From an uncultured Eubacteriales bacterium (GTDB taxonomy: Bacteria > Bacillota > Clostridia > Oscillospirales > CAG-272), in NCBI GenBank assembly GCA_934417455.1, contig CAKRWK010000041.1, forward strand, positions 1 to 8,321: a stretch of 8,321 nucleotides of DNA, given 5' to 3'. A model generated the notes under the pieces. That model was not told the DNA's origin and searched no databases. It saw nothing but the letters and a program-made list of their open reading frames with translations. Positions 1-4,864 of the stretch are shown one piece after another. The position numbers were made by a program, and so were the translations under genes. How positions within the stretch are numbered: the first letter of the stretch is position 1; each line of letters starts with the position of its first letter.

Positions 1-538
1 TGACAAGACCCTCCTCGGTGACGGTGTCGGTTCCATTGCCGGTGCCGCCCTCGGCGGTTGCCCCAACACCACTTACGGTGAATCCGTCGGTTGCGTCGCC
101 ATCACCGGTAACGCTTCCATACATACCATTTTCACGACGGCCATCATGTGCATCGTCCTTGCCTTCATCTACCCGGTCATGCTCTTCATCGAAAGCATCC
201 CCGGCTGTGTTGTCGGCGGTATCTGCATCGCCCTCTACGGTTTCATTGCGGTCTCCGGTCTGCGCATGTTCAAAGAAGTCGACCTTGACGACTCCAAGAA
301 CCTCTTCGTTGTCGCCGCCATCCTTGTGGCCGGCCTCGGCGGACTGGAACTGAAACTCGGCCCCGTCACGATTTCGAGCATCGCTTGCGCCCTCATCCTC
401 GGTATCATTGTCAACCTTCTCCTGAAGCCCACCGCCAAAGAAGTCAAGAAGGAAGTCAAAGTGCTGGAAGACGACGTCGTGGAAGAACAGACCATGTTCG
501 GTACGAACTACGAAAAGAAAGAAGAAGAGCACAGATAA
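1..538 (+). CDS. Uracil/xanthine permease, NCS2 family (3' part)
   Basis: This is the C-terminal part (about 178 residues) of a nucleobase:proton symporter of the UraA/PyrP type in the cytoplasmic membrane; the 5' end lies outside the window and the reading frame starts at base 2. The visible protein opens with a loop carrying P-N-T-T-Y-G-E (fragment residues 21-27), which in E. coli UraA contributes the substrate-binding glutamate. Hydrophobic segments follow, including the stretch with S-I-P-G-C-V-V-G-G-I and A-V-S-G-L-R, both typical of UraA-like proteins. The protein ends in an unusually long, highly charged tail (K/E/D-rich, about 35 residues) after the last membrane helix. The gene is closed by a strong terminator, so it is probably the last gene of its transcript. 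UraA-like uracil transport is most likely, but a xanthine or other nucleobase substrate cannot be excluded from this portion. Confidence 0.9.
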   Translation, partial: DKTLLGDGVGSIAGAALGGCPNTTYGESVGCVAITGNASIHTIFTTAIMCIVLAFIYPVMLFIESIPGCVVGGICIALYGFIAVSGLRMFKEVDLDDSKNLFVVAAILVAGLGGLELKLGPVTISSIACALILGIIVNLLLKPTAKEVKKEVKVLEDDVVEEQTMFGTNYEKKEEEHR

Positions 539-560
539 CGGTTCTTCTGCCGGAAAAGGC

Positions 561-588
561 AAAAAAGAGCGCTCCGGCGCTCTTTTTT
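561..588 (+). terminator. Intrinsic terminator after the nucleobase permease gene
   Basis: A perfect GC-rich stem GAGCGC/GCGCTC (567-572 and 577-582) closes a TCCG tetraloop. It is flanked by six A on the left and six T on the right, which extend the pairing to 12 base pairs. The symmetric A and T tracts would let it work in both directions. It separates the permease transcript from mutY. Confidence 0.93.
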
Positions 589-600
589 GTCTTTCTCCTC

Positions 601-629
601 TTGCTATTTTTTTCGGTTTATGATAAAAT
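601..629 (+). promoter_or_regulatory. Probable mutY promoter
   Basis: A -35 element TTGCTA (601-606, 4 of 6 matches to consensus) is separated by 17 bases from a -10 element TAAAAT (624-629, 5 of 6 matches). A TG dinucleotide at 621-622 gives an extended -10. Transcription would start near 636, about 25 bases before the mutY start codon, and the AGGGGAGGG ribosome binding site (647-655) lies in that leader. It sits just after the upstream terminator. Confidence 0.65.
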
Positions 630-659
630 AAAAGAAGTTTCGCAAAAGGGGAGGGACGT

Positions 660-1712
660 ATGGAAAAGGAAACGGAACTTTTGTCGGCGGCCTCCTCACG
701 GTTGCTTTCGTGGTACGAGACCGTGCCGCGCACGCTGCCGTGGTGGAACGCGCCGACGCCGTATCACGTCTGGATTTCGGAAATCATGCTGCAGCAGACG
801 CGTACCGCCACCGTGATACCGTATTATACCCGCTTTGCCTCCTCATTTCCCGACGTTGCGTCTCTGGCCTCGGCCGACGACGATTTGCTCATGAAAATGT
901 GGGAAGGGCTCGGATATTACAGCCGCGCGCGCAATCTCAAACATGCCGCCCAGCTCGTCATGTCCGAATACTGCGGAAAGATTCCCGATTCGCGGGAAGA
1001 ACTTCTGAAACTTCCCGGCATCGGCGCCTATACGGCCGGCGCCGTCGCTTCCATCGCTTACGGAAAGCCCGAGCCCGCCGTGGACGGCAATGTCCTGCGC
1101 GTCGTCATGCGTCTTTGCGCCGCCGGGGACGATGTGTTGAAAGATACAACCAAACGCGCGGTGCGCGACGCACTTTCCGCCGTATATCCGACGGGGGAGG
1201 CGGCAAGAGCACTCACCGAAGGATGGATGATTCTCGGAGAGACGGTCTGTAAACCCGGTGCCGACGCCGCCTGCGCGGTTTGTCCGCTGTCGGATATTTG
1301 TCGGGCCAACCTCGGTCGGATTGTTCCGCTCTTTCCTGTGCGTCCGCAGAAGAAGCCGAGAAAAACCGAAGAACTGACCGTCTTTCTTTTCCGGTGCGGG
1401 GACGGGTATGCCGTCTGCCGCCGCCCGGAGGGCGGACTTCTCGGTGGCCTTTTCGGATTCCCGAACGAAAAAGGAAAGATGACGAAAGAAGAGACCCGGC
1501 ATTTTCTCGAAACCCGCGCGTATGCGTTTTCCGATATACGCCCGCTCGGCGACGCTTTGCATGTGTTCACTCATGTCGAGTGGCATATGACGGGATACGA
1601 AGTGACGCTCGGCACCCCGCCTGCGGACATGACGTTCCGCACGGCGGAAGATATCCGGAACAACTGTGCCGTGCCGACGGCATTCCGCTTCTACGAAAAA
1701 CAGATGCGTTAA
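660..1712 (+). CDS. mutY: A/G-specific adenine DNA glycosylase MutY
   Basis: MutY removes adenine mispaired with 8-oxoguanine (or G), the first step of base excision repair that prevents G:C to T:A mutations. The 350-residue protein has the helix-hairpin-helix glycosylase domain in roughly the first 215 residues. It carries the SEIMLQQT motif with the catalytic Glu41, the W-E-G-L-G-Y-Y-x-R-A-R-N segment (81-92), the hairpin L-P-G-I-G-A-Y-T-A-G (118-127), and V-D-G-N-V with Asp142. Tyr124 stands where endonuclease III has its catalytic lysine, which favours MutY over Nth. Four cysteines (197, 205, 208, 214) form the iron-sulfur loop, spaced 7, 2 and 5 residues apart. E. coli MutY has 6 in the first gap; as I recall, clostridial MutY often has 7. 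A C-terminal Nudix-like domain (about 235-345) contains the F-T-H loop that reads 8-oxoG. The ATG at 660 follows a strong AGGGGAGGG site. The gene has its own promoter, and its stop overlaps that of the convergent small gene. Confidence 0.96.
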   Translation: MEKETELLSAASSRLLSWYETVPRTLPWWNAPTPYHVWISEIMLQQTRTATVIPYYTRFASSFPDVASLASADDDLLMKMWEGLGYYSRARNLKHAAQLVMSEYCGKIPDSREELLKLPGIGAYTAGAVASIAYGKPEPAVDGNVLRVVMRLCAAGDDVLKDTTKRAVRDALSAVYPTGEAARALTEGWMILGETVCKPGADAACAVCPLSDICRANLGRIVPLFPVRPQKKPRKTEELTVFLFRCGDGYAVCRRPEGGLLGGLFGFPNEKGKMTKEETRHFLETRAYAFSDIRPLGDALHVFTHVEWHMTGYEVTLGTPPADMTFRTAEDIRNNCAVPTAFRFYEKQMR

Positions 1713-1921
1713 ATGGCGCAGTTATAATAATCGCAGATACGAATGTCCTCGCCGCAGGGCTTTCCGCCGCGGAACGCGGTGAAAAAGCAATACTGCAGTC
1801 CCTCTTTGTGCGGACGTCTGACTTTTTTGCCGAATTCGTCGGCCTCTTCTTTCGTGTCGAAAAGACCCATGATTTTTTCGTCGTCACCTCTCATAAGCGC
1901 GACCGCGTACTTGTATTCCAT
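1709..1921 (-). CDS. Small conserved-looking protein of unknown function
   Basis: A 70-residue reverse-strand protein, which I do not recognise as a named family. It begins M-E-Y-K-Y-A-V-A-L-M, is rich in charged residues in the middle (D-T-K-E-E-A-D-E-F-G-K-K), and has aromatic and cysteine residues near the end (C45, C56, C63, C68). No signal peptide or membrane helix is seen. It looks like a compact cytosolic alpha/beta protein. Its codon choice and normal amino acid composition argue that it is real, and it fills a gap that otherwise has no gene. Two further in-frame ATGs lie upstream (1951 and 1957), preceded by GGGAGG (1967-1962 on the reverse strand) at spacings of 10 and 4 bases. The start at 1921 instead follows AAAGGCAGG (1938-1930) at 8 bases, so the protein could be up to 82 residues. 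Its TAA overlaps the mutY TAA in the shared bases 1709-1712. Confidence 0.6.
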   Translation of the reverse strand: MEYKYAVALMRGDDEKIMGLFDTKEEADEFGKKVRRPHKEGLQYCFFTAFRGGKPCGEDIRICDYYNCAI

Positions 1922-1955
1922 AAGAGAAACCTGCCTTTCTTTTGTTTGCATTTGC

Positions 1956-1967
1956 ATTATACCTCCC
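1956..1967 (-). promoter_or_regulatory. Ambiguous reverse-strand signal: -10-like TATAAT next to GGGAGG
   Basis: On the reverse strand GGGAGG (1967-1962) is followed directly by a perfect TATAAT (1961-1956). If the hexamer is a -10 box, transcription begins near 1950 and translation must start at the ATG at 1921, with AAAGGCAGG as ribosome binding site. If GGGAGG is the ribosome binding site, translation starts at 1951 or 1957. No good -35 hexamer is seen 15 to 18 bases upstream, so the promoter reading is uncertain. Confidence 0.35.
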
Positions 1968-2021
1968 AAACTGTACGATAAATTGCACAAATAAAGAAAA
2001 AACATAAAAACAGGACAGAAA

Positions 2022-2543
2022 ATGAAAAAAATCGCCATTGTCATCAACGGCGCCGGCGGCGTCGGTAAAGATACGCTTTGCGCGCTTGCGGCCAAACATT
2101 TCCGCGTGCGCAACGTCTCCTCCATCACTCCCATCAAGGAAATCGCAACCGTCTGCGGCTGGGACGGCACAAAGGACAAAAAGGGAAGGAAATTTCTTTC
2201 CGACCTCAAACGCGTGACAGCAGCCTACAACGATTATCCGACCAACTGGGCAGAGCAGCGGTACAGGGAATTTCTTCTGTCGGACGACGAGGTGTTCTTT
2301 GTCCATATCAGGGAAGCGGGGGAAATCAGAAAATTTGTCGACCGCACGGACGGCGCGGCCAAAACGCTTCTTATCCGCGGCGGCGGTCGTTTCGTCCGCA
2401 GAGCGCATGCATACGGCAATGTTTCGGACGACCTTGTCGAAAACTATCCTTATGATTATTATTATGTCAACGAGAAACCGCTCGCCGAGGCGGAAGAGGA
2501 ATTTTCCGCGCTTATCCGCCGCATGGCGGAAAATGAAGGATAA
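2022..2543 (+). CDS. P-loop NTPase, possible deoxynucleotide (dNMP) kinase-like protein
   Basis: A 173-residue soluble protein with a Walker A loop right after the first beta strand: M-K-K-I-A-I-V-I-N-G-A-G-G-V-G-K-D-T, with Gly10, Gly15, Lys16 and Thr18. An aspartate (D17) stands in the usual Ser/Thr place, followed by Thr, as in GKDT-type kinases such as phage dNMP kinases. Further recognisable segments are K-E-I-A-x-x-C-G-W-D-G (39-49), R-K-F-L-S-D-L-K (56-63), and H-I-R-E-x-x-E-I (95-102). The last may play the Walker B or substrate-lid role. The same three blocks occur, from memory, in a phage-like family of small kinases found in Clostridia. A nucleotide kinase would fit the nucleobase genes around it, but the substrate is unknown. 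The start ATG follows a modest AGGAC site (2012-2016). It is divergent from the small gene at 1709-1921 and is transcribed separately from xpt. Confidence 0.72.
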   Translation: MKKIAIVINGAGGVGKDTLCALAAKHFRVRNVSSITPIKEIATVCGWDGTKDKKGRKFLSDLKRVTAAYNDYPTNWAEQRYREFLLSDDEVFFVHIREAGEIRKFVDRTDGAAKTLLIRGGGRFVRRAHAYGNVSDDLVENYPYDYYYVNEKPLAEAEEEFSALIRRMAENEG

Positions 2544-2550
2544 CGGAAAG

Positions 2551-2603
2551 ACTCCTGCAGGGCATTTGTGCACTCTGCACAGGAGTGCCTGCGCATTTTC
2601 TTG
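2551..2603 (+). terminator. Possible weak terminator after the P-loop NTPase gene
   Basis: Several overlapping pairings start 8 bases after the stop codon. ACTCCTG/CAGGAGT (2551-2557 with 2580-2586) can form, or alternatively GCAGG-CA/TGCCTGC (2557-2564 with 2586-2592, one bulged G) enclosing GTGCA/TGCAC (2568-2572 with 2576-2580, 3-base loop). The second form is followed by ATTTTCTT, a short imperfect T-tract. The structure is bulged and the tail poor, so termination would be partial. Confidence 0.4.
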
Positions 2604-2609
2604 AAAATT

Positions 2610-2637
2610 CGACAAATGCCCCTCTTGACATTTGTCG
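2610..2637 (+). promoter_or_regulatory. Operator-like palindrome over the xpt -35 element
   Basis: CGACAAATG (2610-2618) and CATTTGTCG (2629-2637) are perfect 9-base inverted arms with a 10-base spacer, so the arm centres are 19 bases apart, close to two helical turns. The right arm begins inside the TTGACA -35 box (2625-2630), so a bound dimeric repressor would block RNA polymerase. The motif does not match a regulator box I can name; a purine-responsive repressor would suit the context but is an inference. Confidence 0.55.
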
Positions 2638-2653
2638 TTTCTTCGTGTATAAT
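2625..2653 (+). promoter_or_regulatory. Consensus sigma-A promoter of the xpt transcript
   Basis: TTGACA (2625-2630) and TATAAT (2648-2653) are both perfect, at the optimal 17-base spacing. Transcription should start around 2660, about 15 bases before the first helix of the guanine riboswitch. Such a strong promoter fits a gene held down by downstream attenuation and perhaps by a repressor on the overlapping palindrome. Confidence 0.92.
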
Positions 2654-2674
2654 AGGGACGTAAGTGAATATCAG

Positions 2675-2739
2675 ACCAATATAGGTCCGGAATATGGCCC
2701 GGATGTTTCTACCGCACGCCCAAAGTTGCGACTATTGGA
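2675..2739 (+). promoter_or_regulatory. Purine riboswitch aptamer, guanine class
   Basis: The sequence folds as the three-way junction of the purine riboswitch. P1 is CCAATA/TATTGG (2676-2681 with 2733-2738). P2 is TCCGG/CCGGA (2686-2690 with 2699-2703), with loop L2 AATATGG (2691-2697). J2/3 is the invariant GTTTCTACC (2705-2713). P3 is CGCA/TGCG at its base (2713-2716 region with 2727-2730), with L3 containing CCCAAA (2719-2724). L2 GG (2696-2697) can pair with L3 CC for the loop-loop contact. The specificity base equivalent to position 74 is C2732 in G-A-C-T-A-T, which indicates guanine or hypoxanthine, not adenine; the intact U51 position (2710) argues against the 2'-deoxyguanosine variant. 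P3 is weak, with a bulge or mismatch at T2726. A terminator follows, so ligand binding should reduce xpt expression. Confidence 0.93.
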
Positions 2740-2796
2740 ACGAAAAGCAGCAGAAGGATATATTTTTCCCTCTGGTTTGTCCTTTTTGTTTTTTCG

Positions 2797-2830
2797 TCGG
2801 GCTTGTGCGGACAAGCCCGATTTTATTTTT
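2797..2830 (+). terminator. Riboswitch-controlled terminator before xpt
   Basis: TCGGGCTTGT (2797-2806) pairs perfectly with ACAAGCCCGA (2811-2820) around a GCGG loop and is followed by TTTTATTTTT (2821-2830). It lies between the guanine aptamer and the xpt ribosome binding site (GGAGGG, 2834-2839), as expected for the expression platform of a purine OFF switch. A competing partner for its 5' arm is found in the aptamer at 2696-2702. Confidence 0.92.
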
Positions 2831-2850
2831 GCCGGAGGGAAGACAGACCG

Positions 2851-3423
2851 ATGAGAGCAATGGAAGATATGATACGCCGGAACGGACAGGTTCTGCCCGG
2901 CAATGTGCTGAAAGTCGGCAGTTTTCTGAACCAGCAACTCGACGTTGCGTTCCTTCACGAGGTCGGAAAAGAAATCGCGCGTCTCTTTTCGGACGCGGGT
3001 GTGACCAAAGTCATTACGATTGAGGCCTCCGGTATCGCCATTGCCGTGATGGCGGCGCTTGAACTTCATGTGCCGGCCGTCATCGTAAAAAAACATTCCT
3101 CGGTCAACCAGTCGAAGGACGTATATACGGCCGAGATTTCCTCCTTTACGCATAAGAACACGTACACGGCCGCTGTGGCCAAAGAATACCTGAATAAAAA
3201 CGACAGAATCCTGATTGTGGATGACTTTCTTGCCATGGGCAATGCCATTGAAGGTCTCCGAAAAATCATTGCGGACGCCGGTGCCGAACTCGCCGGGTGT
3301 GCCATTGCGATAGAAAAGGCTTTCCAGGGCGGCGGAGATGCGCTGCGCAGGGAAGGCATCCGCGTGGAATCGCTTGCCATGATAGAATCCATGCAGGACG
3401 GCGTCGTCACGTTCCGTCCGTAA
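2851..3423 (+). CDS. xpt: Xanthine phosphoribosyltransferase
   Basis: Xpt makes XMP from xanthine and PRPP in the cytosol, salvaging purine bases. The 190-residue protein aligns by eye along its length with B. subtilis Xpt (194 residues): V-L-K-V-x-S-F-L-N-x-Q-x-D (19-31) with purine-contacting Asn27, T-I-E-x-S-G-I-A (56-63), S-F-T (98-100), the PRPP-binding loop I-L-I-V-D-D-F-L-A-M-G-N-A (120-132), and I-E-K-x-F-Q-G-G near the end. The start at 2851 gives the same N-terminal length as B. subtilis Xpt and sits 11 bases after GGAGGG. An ATG three codons later (2860) is possible; starts further upstream would lie inside the terminator. A guanine riboswitch and terminator control it, so expression should fall when guanine or hypoxanthine is plentiful. 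The importer genes that follow supply its substrates. Confidence 0.96.
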   Translation: MRAMEDMIRRNGQVLPGNVLKVGSFLNQQLDVAFLHEVGKEIARLFSDAGVTKVITIEASGIAIAVMAALELHVPAVIVKKHSSVNQSKDVYTAEISSFTHKNTYTAAVAKEYLNKNDRILIVDDFLAMGNAIEGLRKIIADAGAELAGCAIAIEKAFQGGGDALRREGIRVESLAMIESMQDGVVTFRP

Positions 3424-3452
3424 GATTTTTCTTCCGGACGTTTCTTTTTCCC

Positions 3453-3490
3453 TATTACAACGGTCATGCACCGTGTAATAATATTTTTTT
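3453..3490 (+). terminator. Intrinsic terminator between xpt and the lipoprotein gene
   Basis: TATTAC/GTAATA (3453-3458 with 3475-3480) and ACGGT/ACCGT (3460-3464 with 3470-3474) form a continuous stem with one bulged A and a 5-base loop CATGC. ATATTTTTTT (3481-3490) follows. The T-tract runs straight into the AGGAGG (3492-3497) of the next gene. It should end most xpt transcripts, with read-through supplying some importer mRNA. Confidence 0.82.
3454..3482 (+). promoter_or_regulatory. Possible promoter for the importer genes, overlapping the terminator
   Basis: ATTACA (3454-3459, 4 of 6 matches) and AATAAT (3477-3482, 5 of 6) are 17 bases apart, with a TG at 3474-3475 making an extended -10. 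A start near 3489 would leave a leader of about 19 bases with the AGGAGG inside it. AT-rich terminator arms imitate promoters easily, so this is tentative. No better candidate is seen between 3424 and 3507. Confidence 0.28.
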
Positions 3491-3507
3491 CAGGAGGAAC
3501 ATGTCAC

Positions 3508-4779
3508 ATGTTCAAGAAGGTTTTGTCCTTAGTTCTCGCGCTTGTCCTTTGCTTCTGCGTTACGGCCGCTCTCGCGTCCTGTGGAGAAGACACAAAGAAG
3601 GAGAAAGACCCCAGCGAAGCCCCGCTTGCCGCCGTTTCTCTCGGTGAGAAATTCACGGTTCCCTCGGATTTCAAAGTAGGTTTCATTTTCCTGCACGACG
3701 AAAACTCCACCTATGACCTGAACTTCATCAACGCCGCCAACAAAATCAAAGCCCACCTCGGTCTGACCGACGAACAGGTGATTTTTGAAAAGAACATTGA
3801 AGAAGAAGGCACCGCATGCTATGATGCCGCCGTTCGTCTCGTGAACAAAGGCTGCAAAGTTGTTTTTGCCGACTCTTTCGGTCATGAAGGCAACATGCTG
3901 AAAGCCGCCAAAGAGTTTACGAATGTTACGTTCTGCCACGCGACCGGCACCAAAGCCATCGTCGAAAACCTTTCCAACTACCACAACGCTTTCGCTTCCA
4001 TCTATGAAGGTCGTTACCTCGCAGGCGTTGCCGCCGGCATGAAACTCAACGAGATGATTGAAGAGGGTAAAATCACCGCCGAGCAGGCCGTTATCGGTTA
4101 CGTCGGTGCCTTCCCCTATGCCGAAGTCGTTTCCGGTTACACCTCTTTCTTCCTCGGTGCCCGTTCCATCTGCCCCAGCGCAACGATGAAAGTCCGTTAC
4201 ACGTCCTCCTGGTATAACGAGACCGCCGAAATGGAAACCGCCAACACCCTTATCAACAAGGACGGTTGCGTTCTGATTTCTCAGCACGCCGATTCCATGG
4301 GTGCTCCCAACGCCTGCGAAAATGCCGGTGTTCCGAACATCTCCTACAACGGCAGCACGGTTGCACAGTGCGAAAAAACCTTCATCATTTCTTCCGCCAT
4401 TGACTGGTCGCCCTACTTCTACCACATGATTGACTGCGTTGTCAACGGCAAGACCCTGGAAGCCAACTGGTGCGGCAACATGAAGACAGGTTCCGTCGTC
4501 CTCAGTGCTCTGAACGGCGAGGCCGCCGCTCTTGGCACCCTTGCCAAAATCCGCGAAGTCGCCGAAAAGATTGAAAACGGCACGCTTCACGTGTTTGACA
4601 TCAACGCCTTCACCGTCGGTGGTGAAAAACTCACCTCTTATCTTGCCGATGTTATCGACAACGGTGACTATGTCGGTGAAACCGAAGTCATCAAGAACGG
4701 CTATTTTGCCGAGTCCGAATACCGTTCGGCTCCGTACTTTGACGTACGTATCGACGGTATCACCGAAATCAACAAATAA
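3508..4779 (+). CDS. BMP/PnrA-family nucleoside-binding lipoprotein of an ABC importer
   Basis: This is the extracytoplasmic solute receptor of a BMP-type importer, members of which bind purine nucleosides (PnrA of Treponema, BmpA/NupA of Gram-positives). The 423-residue protein has a lipoprotein signal peptide: K3-K4, a hydrophobic core to residue 22, and the lipobox L-A-S-C with lipidated Cys25. A charged linker follows (about 27-39). The binding domain (about 55-420) opens with V-G-F-I-F-L-H-D-E-N-S-T-Y-D (57-70), a form of the family's first ligand-contacting strand and loop. It includes F-A-D-S-F-G-H, G-R-Y-L-A-G-V-A-A-G, and I-S-Q-H-A-D-S-M-G-A-P, all recognisable BMP blocks. The ATG at 3508 follows AGGAGG by 10 bases; an upstream in-frame ATG at 3466 lies within the terminator and would spoil the signal peptide. 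Codon use is strongly biased (Arg mostly CGT/CGC, Asn AAC), fitting an abundant protein. Ligand not determinable here; the xpt linkage favours purine nucleosides. Confidence 0.93.
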   Translation: MFKKVLSLVLALVLCFCVTAALASCGEDTKKEKDPSEAPLAAVSLGEKFTVPSDFKVGFIFLHDENSTYDLNFINAANKIKAHLGLTDEQVIFEKNIEEEGTACYDAAVRLVNKGCKVVFADSFGHEGNMLKAAKEFTNVTFCHATGTKAIVENLSNYHNAFASIYEGRYLAGVAAGMKLNEMIEEGKITAEQAVIGYVGAFPYAEVVSGYTSFFLGARSICPSATMKVRYTSSWYNETAEMETANTLINKDGCVLISQHADSMGAPNACENAGVPNISYNGSTVAQCEKTFIISSAIDWSPYFYHMIDCVVNGKTLEANWCGNMKTGSVVLSALNGEAAALGTLAKIREVAEKIENGTLHVFDINAFTVGGEKLTSYLADVIDNGDYVGETEVIKNGYFAESEYRSAPYFDVRIDGITEINK

Positions 4780-4793
4780 GACATAAGAACCGC

Positions 4794-4836
4794 GGATACG
4801 GGCGGAGCTTGCCAAGGCCCCGCCCCGTATCCTTTT
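4794..4836 (+). terminator. Attenuating hairpin between the lipoprotein and ATPase genes
   Basis: GGATACGGG-CGG (4794-4805) pairs with CCGCCCCGTATCC (4820-4832) with one bulged C, and an inner GCTT/AAGGC stem (4807-4810 with 4814-4818) closes the top. TTTTCTT follows (4833-4839). The stem is very stable and the T-tract short, so it probably allows partial read-through. It would keep the receptor mRNA in excess over ATPase and permeases and protect its 3' end, as is common in binding-protein operons. Confidence 0.75.
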
Positions 4837-4864
4837 CTTGCTACATAAGATTCGGAGAAAATCT

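Noticed and set aside
1250..1310. Unusual cysteine spacing in MutY as a novelty
   Set aside because: The first gap is 7 residues instead of the 6 of E. coli, but I recall the same spacing in clostridial MutY proteins, so it is a lineage trait.
1952..1979. Promoter for the P-loop NTPase gene (TTGCAT, 16 bases, TACGAT)
   Set aside because: Only 3 of 6 and 4 of 6 matches, and the region is simply AT-rich; a promoter must exist nearby but this one is not supported well enough to annotate.
1743..1994. Forward open frame of 83 codons opposite the small reverse gene
   Set aside because: It is serine-rich with no ribosome binding site or recognisable pattern, whereas the reverse reading gives a normal protein composition with usable start signals.
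2676..2738. Adenine or 2'-deoxyguanosine riboswitch
   Set aside because: The base equivalent to position 74 is C (2732), which excludes the adenine class, and J2/3 keeps the normal GTTTCTACC, unlike the deoxyguanosine variants.
2803..2850. Earlier in-frame start for xpt, adding 16 residues
   Set aside because: The extension is encoded by the riboswitch terminator hairpin and T-tract, has no ribosome binding site, and is absent from B. subtilis Xpt, whose N-terminal length matches the start at 2851.
3466..3507. Earlier in-frame ATG for the lipoprotein gene
   Set aside because: It lies in the terminator loop upstream of the AGGAGG and would put 14 extra residues before a standard K-K plus hydrophobic signal peptide.
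4838..4864. TTG start for the ATPase gene
   Set aside because: It falls in the T-tract of the preceding hairpin with no ribosome binding site; the ATG at 4865 has GGAG at a good distance.
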